Shown here piece by piece: positions 15,459-25,200 of a stretch of DNA of 29,060 bases; position 1 is the stretch's first letter, and every line of letters starts with the position of its first letter. A program made the position numbers and the translations under genes. The notes under the pieces are model-generated. The model searched no databases. It was not told where the DNA came from and saw only the letters and a list, made by a program, of their open reading frames with translations. The DNA is from an uncultured Desulfomonile sp. (GTDB taxonomy: Bacteria > Desulfobacterota > Desulfomonilia > Desulfomonilales > Desulfomonilaceae): the NCBI GenBank assembly GCA_937915285.1, contig CALDNG010000485.1, positions 1 through 29,060 of the forward strand, in the 5' to 3' direction.

Positions 15459-17672
15459 CTATTCTGAAATGCGCTCCAGGATCTTTAGGAATTGGGAGGT
15501 GTTCCTCACATTCTGAAAGACCGGGTCCCTATTGAGTTTTGCGCTGTTGGAATATCCCCGATCTATGGCAAGATTCAGATATTTGTAGCAGTTGGAGTTA
15601 TCGTTTGTGAGGGCATACATTCCTGCGAGATTGTAGAGGTGGGATGGATCTCCGGGTTCTGCCTCGGAAGCCTTTTTCATCCATTTTATTCCTTGGGGTA
15701 GATCACCCGACATGGCAAGCGCCAAGCCATAGGGAGCGTATAACAGGTTTGAATCCGGATAGGCGTCCAGGTTTTTTTTAAGCAAATCAGAGGCTTCAGC
15801 AACCCTGTTTTCTTCGAGATAAAGCATGCTCAAATTGGAGAGTATATCCGGAAACACTTCATTTCTGGCCACCATCGTCTCGTATATTTTTTTTGAGGCC
15901 TGTTTGTCCCCTGATCGGTAATAGGCTGTGGCTAGCGAAAGTTTAAGCTGGGGATCATCTCCAGAGAGTTCGACAGCTTTCCTGTAAAGATCGATGGCCT
16001 GTTTATACTGGCCTTCCTCAAGGGCGTAGGCGCCGAGCATCTTGTGGACCTCAGGATTATCCTTCTCAGCCTCAAGTATCCTGTTGAGCGCCGTCTTGGC
16101 CTCATCTTTTTTTCCTGCCCACTTCAGGGTCTTTGCCAAATTGAGGTCCCTCATCACGAACAGGCTCTTATCAAGGCTGTTTCTGGCCTGACTGAACAGA
16201 TTTGCAATCTGCTGGGGAGTCAGCGAATCGCAGTTCTTAAGAATTCCCAATTCCGTCATTTTCAGGGCGATCAGTTCGGCAAGTTTCTGGTGTAGTTCGA
16301 CGTTAGGGTGCACGTGATCCAGAAACATCTCTTCACCTGCCAATCCGCAAGCTATACCGCTTTCCACCGTTTTGTTTTCAACGTATAGTTTAAAGTCGAC
16401 CATTGGCGCATTGTTGCGGTTTGCTGAGTCGTAAATTTGCTTCTCCACTGCGGAAGTGGCCCTCAACGGGCACACATCCAGATCACGCGCCGCAAGGTAA
16501 TGTCTCCTTGCCTCATCGGACCGTCCAAGGCCATCCAGGGCCTTGGCCATGATGAAATTAGCCTGCGCATGCTCCCTGACTTTCGGGAATATTCTTTCCA
16601 TTTCGGACAGCGCATCCTGGAATCTTCCCGCCTTGACCAGACGATCGGCTTTTTCAATCACCCTATCGAGTTCAGACCTTTCCCTAACTGCCAGGGAAGC
16701 ATGGTGCTCGGACTTGAAGGGAGAGAAATCCCTTAGATTGGATGCAGGAGTCACGAAAATCAGGGGAACCCCATTCGAGCGGCTGAAACTGATCATCGAA
16801 TTCAGGTTATGAGACAGATGGCGAATCACGCCCCGAGAAAACTCTTCATCCCTATGGTAAAGATCAAGTCCTGAACTCCTGTCCAGGATTGCGTTTGCCT
16901 CGTCCTGCAAAACCGTCTTTTTTGAGGGAGTCTCTGAAGTAGACTCTCCGTTCGGCCTGCTCTGCGTTGTAGATGGGTTTCCAGACTGACCAAGCAAGTA
17001 TTTCAGGGTTCTGTAAAGCTTCAATTTTTCAAGTAGCGCTTCAGCGTTGATCAAAATGGGGTTTCGATCGATCAGTCCGGAATAGGAGCGCCTTTCGAGA
17101 AATTCGTTCTGGCCCGTATAGACTATAAACAGGTCTGGCTCGTATTTGAGGGTTTCCTTCATCAACGGGATAATCCTGTAAGACGCATAGGATATACCGC
17201 CCAGATTTATCACTTCGTATCTTGTGCCGTTTTGGCACGAATTCAAAAGTTCCTGTAGCCAGCGCGGAAATGCGGTTTGCCAGTTGAAGGGATGACCGTA
17301 AGTGGTAGATCCACCGAAAGCAAATATTCTGAAAGTGTTCGGAGGCTTTCTCGAAGCAAATGAAGCCTCGTTGAAATAACGCAATCGATTGGCCGCTATG
17401 GTCACATTTCCGTTGCCCTCTGAGAACAACGGTTGAATAGACGAAAATCCTACAAAAGGGTCTTCAGCCCCTTTTGTTTCAGCCGGTCCCACGGTTCTAA
17501 GGATCACTTCAACCGATAGGAAAAAAGCGACGCAGACAATTAATCCAAATGCTATATTTTTCCATATTGGGCCGTTTGATGATTCTCTGGTGGTACGGGA
17601 AGAGAGGGAACCATAAGGCTTTTTTGGATCATTGTCCCGGGATTTCTTTTGAGTCTTTCTCGACTTCTTCAT
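15459..17672 (-). CDS. Membrane-anchored SGNH-hydrolase-like protein with TPR repeats
   Basis: A 737-residue protein. A basic cytoplasmic N-terminus (residues 1-36) leads into one transmembrane anchor (about 37-57), so the rest is periplasmic. An SGNH/GDSL domain follows. The block I Ser is S122 in FAFGGSTTYG. The block II Gly is in NLGGISYAS near 159. The block III GxN is TGQNEF, with N189. The catalytic Asp/His are in FLDHVHPN, near 453-456. A TPR-like insert (about 320-390) sits inside this domain, and a second array of tetratricopeptide repeats fills about 510-737 (LGAYALEEGQYKQAIDLYRK and similar). SGNH enzymes of this layout may act as esterases or O-acyltransferases on envelope polymers; the substrate is unknown. 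It diverges from the Tyr/Gly-rich exported protein gene across 124 bases. Confidence 0.78.
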   Translation of the reverse strand: MKKSRKTQKKSRDNDPKKPYGSLSSRTTRESSNGPIWKNIAFGLIVCVAFFLSVEVILRTVGPAETKGAEDPFVGFSSIQPLFSEGNGNVTIAANRLRYFNEASFASRKPPNTFRIFAFGGSTTYGHPFNWQTAFPRWLQELLNSCQNGTRYEVINLGGISYASYRIIPLMKETLKYEPDLFIVYTGQNEFLERRSYSGLIDRNPILINAEALLEKLKLYRTLKYLLGQSGNPSTTQSRPNGESTSETPSKKTVLQDEANAILDRSSGLDLYHRDEEFSRGVIRHLSHNLNSMISFSRSNGVPLIFVTPASNLRDFSPFKSEHHASLAVRERSELDRVIEKADRLVKAGRFQDALSEMERIFPKVREHAQANFIMAKALDGLGRSDEARRHYLAARDLDVCPLRATSAVEKQIYDSANRNNAPMVDFKLYVENKTVESGIACGLAGEEMFLDHVHPNVELHQKLAELIALKMTELGILKNCDSLTPQQIANLFSQARNSLDKSLFVMRDLNLAKTLKWAGKKDEAKTALNRILEAEKDNPEVHKMLGAYALEEGQYKQAIDLYRKAVELSGDDPQLKLSLATAYYRSGDKQASKKIYETMVARNEVFPDILSNLSMLYLEENRVAEASDLLKKNLDAYPDSNLLYAPYGLALAMSGDLPQGIKWMKKASEAEPGDPSHLYNLAGMYALTNDNSNCYKYLNLAIDRGYSNSAKLNRDPVFQNVRNTSQFLKILERISE

Positions 17673-17796
17673 TTCATATTGTCAATATTTGACGTTTAAA
17701 CCATCATTTACTAAAATGAGTATCATTGAGAATTTGCATGAGAGATGGGCATGCTCTCAGCGCAAATTAATGACAACCCAGAGAGGTTAGCTCTTG

Positions 17797-18087
17797 ATGA
17801 AAACCCTATTGTCAGTTTTATTCGGCCTATTTCTCTTGGCCGGTTGCCTCATTGTAAACGATTGCATGGCTCAGGACCCAGTCAAGTGGTCTGCTCCGAT
17901 GAATGATTACCCGACCCAGTGGAGCCCTACAAACGCTCCGCCAAGTTATTACAATCCATATGGTTATAACTACCCTTATGCCGCTTATGGTTACGGATAC
18001 CAGGGCAATCAGTACCAGGGTGGATATCAGGGCGGACACTATGGGGGGCAGGTTGGCAACCCGTATTATGGGTATTACGGACAGTAA
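17797..18087 (+). CDS. Small exported Tyr/Gly-rich low-complexity protein
   Basis: A 96-residue protein with an N-terminal signal (residues 1-17, LLAGC matching a lipobox at Cys17). If that is not used, a signal peptidase I site after CMA near residue 25 is possible. The mature protein is almost entirely Tyr, Gly, Asn, Gln and Pro, with irregular repeats of the types NPYGY, YGYG, YQGG and YYGYYGQ. No fold is expected. Such sequences occur in surface, matrix or prion-like phase-separating proteins, but function is unknown. TTG at 17794 is a possible alternative start. The ATG at 17797 has GAGAGG ten bases upstream and is preferred. Confidence 0.65.
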   Translation: MKTLLSVLFGLFLLAGCLIVNDCMAQDPVKWSAPMNDYPTQWSPTNAPPSYYNPYGYNYPYAAYGYGYQGNQYQGGYQGGHYGGQVGNPYYGYYGQ

Positions 18088-18148
18088 GACTGTCCTGGCC
18101 TGTCCTCAGCCCATCGGTTTGCGCCCTGTTTTGAAGAAACAGGTACCC

Positions 18149-19861
18149 TCACACATCCCAGCCGGATATCAGTTCCTTGACCGCTAAGAGGACGGCGTCC
18201 AGTTCAACAAGAGAATTTTCTTTTGTTTTCCTGCTCCTTAATTCCACTTTACCTTCGGCCAAAGCCTTTTTCCCGATGGTTATCCGAATGGGGATTCCTA
18301 TCAGATCAGCATCCTTAAATTTAACACCGGGTCTTTCATTCCGGTCATCCAGGAGTGTATCGATCCCTTGTTCCCAAAGCATTCCGTAAATTTTTTCGGC
18401 GGCCGCGTCGATCTCCTCACTTTTGGCCCCGACAGTTGTTATAATGACCGTAAACGGAGCAATCGGCGGTGGAAAAATGATGCCATCCTCGTCATGGTTC
18501 TGCTCGATGGCCGCTGCCACGGTTCTACTGACACCTATTCCGTAACACCCCATGACCATAAAGGTTTCCTTACCGTCCGGATCAAGGAAAGTAGCGTTCA
18601 TGCTTTCGGAATACTTCGTTCCAAGCTTGAAAATGTGTCCAACCTCGATTCCTCTCGTCATGACCAGATGTCCGCTGCAGCGTGGGCAGGGGTCTCCCGC
18701 GCAGGCGGACCTGAAATCGCCATAAGCGTCAACCCTGAAGCCGGTCAGTGGGCTGACATTAATGATGTGGAAGTCCCTCTCGTTGGCTCCGACGACGGCT
18801 GTATCCATAGAGCGGATGGCATGGTCGGCAAGCACGGTCACTCCTCTGAGTCCGATAGGCCCCGAAAAACCCAGTGGGCCGCCAGTTGCTTCAATGACCA
18901 GTTTCTCATCGGCCAGTTCAAGCTCCGTTACTGAGAGGTAATTTTTCACCTTGACTTCGTTGACTTCATGATCCCCTCTGATAAGGACCGCTACCGGGCC
19001 TTTGTCCGTGCGTAGGATCAGGGTCTTTACAAGATCCGATGGGCTTATTCCGAGAAACTGCGAGACCTCGTCGATTGTTTTTACCGATGGGGTCGATATT
19101 TTTTCGGGGACCAAACTTGTTGGGTTCAATGAAACATCGCCTGGTTTTAATTCGGCTTTCTCCAAGTTGGCAGCGTAATCGCAACTATCGCATGAAACGA
19201 CCGTATCCTCGCCTGTATTGGCCAAGACCATGAATTCATGTGAGAAGCTTCCTCCTATGGGACCGGAGTCAGCCTCAACGGCGCGGAATCCAAGGCCACA
19301 GCGTCTGAAAATCCTTTCATAAGCGTCTCGCATCAACAGGTATGTAGTTTCTGCGCCTGCTTCTGTGGAGTCGAAGGAGTATCCGTCCTTCATGGTAAAT
19401 TCACGTCCCCGCATGAGTCCGAATCTTGGCCTTATCTCATCACGAAATTTGGTCTGTATCTGATAAAGATTTAAGGGCAGGTCCCGGTATGACCTAACGT
19501 CGCGCCTGACAAGATCGGTAATGACTTCCTCATGCGTCGGTCCAAGGCAACACTCCCTGTCATGCCTGTCCTTGAACCTCAGCAATTCTGTCCCGTAATA
19601 GTCCCAACGTCCGGATTCCTTCCACAATTCGGATGGCTGAACCATCGGCAGGAAAACCTCCTGGGCGCCAGATGCGTCCATCTCCTCCCGCACGATCTGT
19701 TCGACTTTTCTTAATGATCTGTATCCCAACGGTAAATAAGAATAAACACCGGCTGTAAGCTTTCTGATCATGCCCGCCCTTAGCATCAGTTTGTGGCTGA
19801 TCACTTCCGCGTCTGCAGGGTCTTCTTTGAGTGTAGGGACTAGTAGCTTGGACATTCTCAT
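18149..19861 (-). CDS. proS: Prolyl-tRNA synthetase (bacterial type with editing domain)
   Basis: ProS charges tRNA-Pro with proline in the cytoplasm. The 570-residue length is that of the bacterial form. The protein opens MRMSKLLVPTLKEDPADAE. Motif 1 follows within YLPLGYRSLRKVEQIVREEM. Motif 2 is near FRDEIRPRFGLMRGREFTMK. The editing (INS) domain occupies roughly residues 225-390. Motif 3 is within GCYGIGVSRTVAAAIEQ, and the anticodon-binding domain ends the protein. An upstream ATG at 20011 would add 50 unrelated residues. I choose 19861 because GAGG lies nine bases upstream and the protein then begins like its homologues. It diverges from the radical SAM gene. Confidence 0.96.
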   Translation of the reverse strand: MRMSKLLVPTLKEDPADAEVISHKLMLRAGMIRKLTAGVYSYLPLGYRSLRKVEQIVREEMDASGAQEVFLPMVQPSELWKESGRWDYYGTELLRFKDRHDRECCLGPTHEEVITDLVRRDVRSYRDLPLNLYQIQTKFRDEIRPRFGLMRGREFTMKDGYSFDSTEAGAETTYLLMRDAYERIFRRCGLGFRAVEADSGPIGGSFSHEFMVLANTGEDTVVSCDSCDYAANLEKAELKPGDVSLNPTSLVPEKISTPSVKTIDEVSQFLGISPSDLVKTLILRTDKGPVAVLIRGDHEVNEVKVKNYLSVTELELADEKLVIEATGGPLGFSGPIGLRGVTVLADHAIRSMDTAVVGANERDFHIINVSPLTGFRVDAYGDFRSACAGDPCPRCSGHLVMTRGIEVGHIFKLGTKYSESMNATFLDPDGKETFMVMGCYGIGVSRTVAAAIEQNHDEDGIIFPPPIAPFTVIITTVGAKSEEIDAAAEKIYGMLWEQGIDTLLDDRNERPGVKFKDADLIGIPIRITIGKKALAEGKVELRSRKTKENSLVELDAVLLAVKELISGWDV

Positions 19862-20049
19862 GAGCTTTTTCCTCGGCTGTAAATAGATTTTTTTAACATG
19901 ATCTAATCGACCAAAAATATCTAACAGACAACTTTTAACTATTATCAAATAAATTGATCCGAAGCAAACTGCGGCGGAACCGATATGCTCATTCCTGTCG
20001 AGATTGGACACGGAAATATGATATAAAGTCTATCGGGAACAACACATCA

Positions 20050-21015
20050 ATGGAAAAGGACATGCGTTTTCTAGATTCAACCAGAATACTGCAAGTCGCT
20101 GGTAAGTTTAAGGAACTAAGTTCACCTTGCCGCTTGTGCCCCAGGAAGTGCATGGTGGACAGGATTTCGGGTCAAATCGGCTATTGCGGAGCAGGGGTCA
20201 ATCCGTCGCATTCCGGAATACTGCCTCATTATGGAGAAGAACCCCCACTTGTCGGCGCCGGTGGAGCCGGGACTATATTTTTCACCCATTGTAATCTCAG
20301 ATGTGTCTTTTGTCAGAACTACCAGATAAGTCGGGGAGAATGTGGGGAATTCATAACCGTGGAAGAACTCGCAAACGAGATGCTCAAGCTTCAACTGTGC
20401 GGGGTTTCCAACATTGAGCCGGTTTCCCCGACTCATCAAATGCACGTGTTTCTGGAGGCTCTCGGACTGGCGTCTCAAAAAGGACTTGACCTACCGGTCG
20501 TTTATAATTCAGGCGGTTATGATTCCGTTGAGGCTCTAAGGCTTTTGCGGGGAATAATTCATGTCTACATGCCCGATCTGAAGTATGCGGATTCAAGAAT
20601 GGCGCAGAAGTATTCTGATTGTGATGATTATGTTGACGTAGCCAGGGCAGCCGTCTTGGAAATGTATGACCAGGTTGGTGAGCTTCGGCTAGATTCGGAT
20701 GGTAGAGCCGTGAAGGGACTCATAATCAGACATCTCATGCTACCTGATGATATCTCAGGCACGGCCGAAACATTGCGCTGGATAAAGGAAAACATCTCTT
20801 CGGAAGTCGCCATCTCTCTTATGTCCCAGTATTCTCCGATGTACGAGGCAAGTGAGTTCCCTGAGCTGAAAAGACGAATTAAAGCCCAGGAATATGATGA
20901 CATAGTTGATTTGTGTTGGGACATTGGCCTGAAGAACGTGTTTATACAGGAAATATCATCGCAGGACACATGTATTCCGGATTTTAGGCAAAGAAATCCC
21001 TTCAAATGGGATTGA
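20050..21015 (+). CDS. Radical SAM protein, COG1313-type (PflA-like)
   Basis: A 321-residue radical SAM enzyme related to pyruvate-formate-lyase activating enzymes. The [4Fe-4S]/SAM motif CxxxCxxC is C81-C85-C88 in THCNLRCVFCQNYQIS. A second cysteine group at the N-terminus (C27, C30, C34 and C46, in SPCRLCPRKC and GYCGAG) is characteristic of this subfamily and may hold another cluster. Substrates of COG1313 proteins are unknown; no glycyl-radical enzyme gene is adjacent. The frame is open from 19954, but that stretch lies in the divergent promoter region and looks unlike protein. ATG at 20050 has GGGA eleven bases upstream and is the preferred start, with moderate certainty. The RND efflux operon follows 34 bases after the stop. 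Confidence 0.85.
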   Translation: MEKDMRFLDSTRILQVAGKFKELSSPCRLCPRKCMVDRISGQIGYCGAGVNPSHSGILPHYGEEPPLVGAGGAGTIFFTHCNLRCVFCQNYQISRGECGEFITVEELANEMLKLQLCGVSNIEPVSPTHQMHVFLEALGLASQKGLDLPVVYNSGGYDSVEALRLLRGIIHVYMPDLKYADSRMAQKYSDCDDYVDVARAAVLEMYDQVGELRLDSDGRAVKGLIIRHLMLPDDISGTAETLRWIKENISSEVAISLMSQYSPMYEASEFPELKRRIKAQEYDDIVDLCWDIGLKNVFIQEISSQDTCIPDFRQRNPFKWD

Positions 21016-21049
21016 CGACTCACATTCCGTAAGCGATTGGAGTTCAATA

Positions 21050-22213
21050 ATGCAGTCTTTATCAGGAAATATTCTGAAAATCGCATCCATCTCAATTTTT
21101 CTGATTACATTTGGTTGCAGTTCCCAGCCGGTAGCAGTTCAGCCGCCGCCTCCAGAGGTAACAGTAAGCAAGCCCCTGAAAAAAGAGGTTTTCAGGTACC
21201 TTGAATACGCCGGGACGATATCTGCCTTGCAGAAAGTTGAGATTCGAGCCCGAGTTCAGGGATTTCTTGAAAAGATAAATTTCAAGTCCTCTTCTCGAGT
21301 CAACGCCGGTGATCTGTTGTTTGTTATAGACCCCCGTCCCTATCAGGCGCGTGTAGATCAGGCTTCAGCCACGGTAGAGGCTAAAAAGGCCGCTTTGAGC
21401 CTTGCCCAGGTAGAGTTTGACAAGGCTAGACAGCTCGAATCCAAGGATGCGATCAGCCAGATCAAACTTATAGAACAAAATGCCAAACGTGATGTGGCCA
21501 AAGCGGAACTGGCCCAGGCCCAGGCTGACCTTGAGAATTCAAAGCTGAGTCTGGACTACACTCAGGTGAGGTCTCCCATTAGCGGACATGTGAACAGAAA
21601 CCTTGTTGATCTGGGGAACCTAGTTGGGGCCCAAGACAAGACGTTGCTGACAACCGTGGTTGACGACAAGTCGGTTTATGTCTATTTCAGCCCGAGTGAG
21701 CAGGATTTGATGCCTCTAATCAGGGAGGAGGACAAGACCCACAATCCCAGGGCAAAGGTTTTCATGTCGCTGTCCGATGAGAAGGATTTTCCGCACGAGG
21801 GCTATCTGGACTACTATGATTCTGAGATAGATCCATCAACCGGAACCCTGCAAATGAGGGCTATATTCAACAACGAATCCGGTCTCTTTGTTCCTGGAAT
21901 GTTCGTTCGTCTCAGGATACCGGTACAGAGGATGGAAGCGCTGCTAGTGCCGGACGTGGCTATTCAGGCAGGGCAGGGCGGTAAGTTCGTTCTCGTGGTG
22001 AATGACAAAAAAATAGTTGAGCAGCGAATAGTCAAGACCGGACAGGCCGAGGACAGGATGCGCGTTATTCTCCACGGAATAGATGAAAATGACTGGGTAA
22101 TAATAAACGGTATAAGGCGGGCGAGAGAAGGTCAACCAGTTAGACCAATCGAGACCCAGTTGAGGCCCGAACAGGCAAACAAAGTCCAACCAACTGACAA
22201 TACAACAAAATAA
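21050..22213 (+). CDS. RND efflux periplasmic adaptor, lipoprotein (AcrA/MexA-like)
   Basis: A 387-residue membrane fusion protein that links the inner-membrane RND pump to an outer-membrane channel. A lipoprotein signal ends in ITFGC with the lipidated Cys at residue 23. It is followed by the first beta-barrel/lipoyl half (EIRARVQGFLEKINFK), and a coiled-coil hairpin (about 100-165, ATVEAKKAALSLAQVEF and KAELAQAQADLENSK). The second lipoyl half comes next (YTQVRSPISGHVNRNLVDLG), then the beta-barrel and the membrane-proximal domain. TTGGAG precedes the ATG by seven bases. The pump gene starts 12 bases after the stop, so they form an operon. No TolC/OprM gene is in the window, so the channel must be encoded elsewhere. 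Confidence 0.93.
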   Translation: MQSLSGNILKIASISIFLITFGCSSQPVAVQPPPPEVTVSKPLKKEVFRYLEYAGTISALQKVEIRARVQGFLEKINFKSSSRVNAGDLLFVIDPRPYQARVDQASATVEAKKAALSLAQVEFDKARQLESKDAISQIKLIEQNAKRDVAKAELAQAQADLENSKLSLDYTQVRSPISGHVNRNLVDLGNLVGAQDKTLLTTVVDDKSVYVYFSPSEQDLMPLIREEDKTHNPRAKVFMSLSDEKDFPHEGYLDYYDSEIDPSTGTLQMRAIFNNESGLFVPGMFVRLRIPVQRMEALLVPDVAIQAGQGGKFVLVVNDKKIVEQRIVKTGQAEDRMRVILHGIDENDWVIINGIRRAREGQPVRPIETQLRPEQANKVQPTDNTTK

Positions 22214-22225
22214 TCGAGGCGCCAC

Positions 22226-25200
22226 ATGCTTAGCCGATTCTTCATCGACAGACCAATTTTTGCCTCGGTCATTTCAATTTTTATTGTGATTGCAGGCGCA
22301 GTATCAATTTTCACTCTCCCGGTAGCCCAATACCCCGACATAACTCCACCGATGGTTCAGGTAACAGCGTTTTATCCGGGGGCTGATCCGCAGGTCATTG
22401 CAGATACTGTGGCGTCGCCCATTGAACAGGAGGTCAACGGAGTAGAGGGTATGATGTATATGAGCAGCACCTGCTCGAGCAATGGCCAATACACTCTCAA
22501 GATCACATTTGAACTTGGAACGGACATAGATATGGCCACGGTTCTGGTTCAGAATAGGGTCCAGAAGGCGATGGCGAAATTGCCCGAATCAGTTCAGCGC
22601 CAAGGGGTAAGCTCAAAAAAGCAATCAACCAATATTGTCAACATCATGTGTCTTTACTCGTCAGATGGCAGGCTCGATGATCTCTACATCACCAATTATA
22701 CTACCATTCGAATAAAGGACCAGCTTACCCGAATCAAAGGCGTTGGAGACATTTTTGTTGCGCCGGACAAAGAATACGGCATGAGGATATGGCTCGATCC
22801 TGACCGTATGCAACATAACGGCTTGACGACCTCCGACGTGCTTGAAGCGCTCAGAGAGCAGAACGTCCAGGTAGCAGCCGGTCAGATTGGACAGCAGCCT
22901 GTGCCGGAGGGACAGGACTTCCAGTTGACTGTCAACACCCTGGGTAGATTGAACGAGGTTGAGCAATTCGAGGACATAGTAGTCAAAAGAGGTGAAAGGG
23001 GTAGGATAACCAAGATTAAGGACGTCGCCAGGGTCGAGTTGGGAGGTAAAAACTACGACACGCTTTCTTTCATGAATGGCCTGCCTGCCGCCACGATCAT
23101 TGTCTACCAGGCGCCGGGATCAAATGCGCTTGATGTGGCCGAGTTGGTATCGAAAAAGATGAGCGAGCTGAAAAAGGACTTTCCAAGCGGTCTTGACTAC
23201 AAAACGGTTTACGATTCTTCCCTTTTTGTCAGGGCATCCATACATGAGGTTGTGAAGACGCTCTTCGAGGCTTTTTTACTGGTTTTTGTGGTTGTTTTCA
23301 TTTTTCTTCAGAACTGGCGCGCTACACTCATCCCGTCCATAACGATTCCTGTGGCGCTCGTTGGTACTTTTGCAGTCATGGCTCTGTTGGGGTTTTCCAT
23401 CAACATGATAACCCTGCTTGGTCTCGTATTGGCCATTGGGATAGTGGTCGATGACGCAATAGTTGTTGTGGAGAACGTTGAACGTAACATGACTGAGTTG
23501 GGACTTAGCGCACGAGACGCCACGGTCAAGGCCATGGAAGAGATAACCGGGGCAATTGTTGGCATCACTCTCGTCCTCATGGCGGTCTTTGTTCCTGCCT
23601 CTTTTCTCGGGGGGATTTCGGGTCAGCTTTACAGGCAGTTCTCGCTGACCATTGCGGTAACCACTCTTTTTAGCGCCATAAACGCTCTGACGCTGAGTCC
23701 TGCGCTTTGCGCCATTCTCCTGAAGGAGGATCACGGGCAGAAGAATTTCTTTTTCAGAAAATTCAATTCATTCTTTGACAAGGTCACGGAAGGCTATTCC
23801 CGGACAGTCACCATACTCCTGAGAAAGCTGTCCATAGCGCTCGTGGCATTCGTGTGTTTACTGGGAATGACCTACATAGGATTTATGCAAGTTCCGACGG
23901 GATTCCTGCCTGATGAGGATGACGGTCTGCTGCTGGTTAATCTGCAATTGCCCGATGGGGCTTCGCTTGAGCGAACCCAAAAGGTTATGGACAACATCGC
24001 AGAGATACTCAAGACAGTAGGTGGGGTAAATACCTTTACGCTTATGCCTGGCTATTCGATCATAGATGGCACAGGCCCCAACCTCGGTGGAGGTTTTATT
24101 TCACTCAAACCGTGGGATGAGAGGCTGGCCAAGGGCCAGACTCGCGACGCCATGATGTTGGAGATGGCCAAGAAGTTCTACAACATCCAGGAAGCTGCTT
24201 TGCTGTTTCCATTTGCTTTACCGCCCATCAGCGGCCTGGGAGTGAGCAGCGGATTCGATATGCAGGTACAGGATGCCCTTGGTCTTGGGATAGGCAGACT
24301 TGCAGAGGCGGCGGATGACATTGTGGCGGCCGCTGCACGACAGCCCTCACTGATGGGGGTCAACTCATCATTCAGGGCTGAGACTCCAACACTATTCGCT
24401 GACGTGGATCGGGTAAAGGCGCTAGACTTAAGGATTCCTCTGAAATCGGTATTCGAAACCATGCAGGCTTTTCTCGGGTCCGAATATGTAAACGACTTCA
24501 ATAAGTTCGGTAGGACATGGCAGGTTAAGGTCCAGGCTGACAGTGTATTCAGGAGAAAGCCCGAGGACATTGGTAAACTTCAGGTGAGATCACTTGATGG
24601 CAAGATCATTCCCTTAAGCGCATTTGTTAAAGTTGAGGAAACCGTTGGGCCACAGCGAATAGATCGTTACAACATGTTGACATCTGCCCGCGTTTCCGGT
24701 CAGTCTGCGCCGGGATTCAGTTCCGGTCAGGCGCTGTCAACAATGGAATCGCTGGCTGCCCAGAGATTTCCCCAAGGCATCACGTACGAATGGACAGGCA
24801 TGGCTTACGAAGAGAAAAAAGCCGGGGGACAGATCGGGTTTGTTTTTGCCCTCGCAGTGGTTGTGGTTATTCTGATTCTAGCAGCTCAATACGAAAGCTG
24901 GTCAGACCCGATGGCAGTCATACTCACTGTGCCTTTGGCCGTTCTCGGAGCAGCGGTGGGGCTTTTGATACGGGGAATGGACAATAATCTCTACACCCAG
25001 GTCGGATTGATACTGCTAGTGGGGCTTTCTGCAAAGAACGCCATTCTGATTGTGGAGTTTGCCCGTGAAGCAAGGGCCAAGGGCGCAGGTTACATTGAGG
25101 CAGCAATTGAGGGTTCCAAACTGAGGTTCAGACCCATATTGATGACCTCATTCGCATTTATAATGGGAGTAGCCCCCCTCGTTTTTGCTACAGGGGCTGG

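Noticed and set aside
17713..17735. Fur-box-like sequence (TGAGTATCATTGAGA) before the Tyr/Gly-rich gene
   Set aside because: Only about nine of the fourteen informative positions match the 7-1-7 Fur consensus; too weak to call.
19862..20011. A 50-residue N-terminal extension of ProS
   Set aside because: Bacterial ProS begins MRxSKL; a good GAGG lies before the ATG at 19861; the extension has no homology and overlaps the divergent promoter region.
19954..20049. A 32-residue N-terminal extension of the radical SAM protein
   Set aside because: It begins at a TTG in the divergent promoter region, is strongly basic and unlike the family; ATG at 20050 gives normal length.
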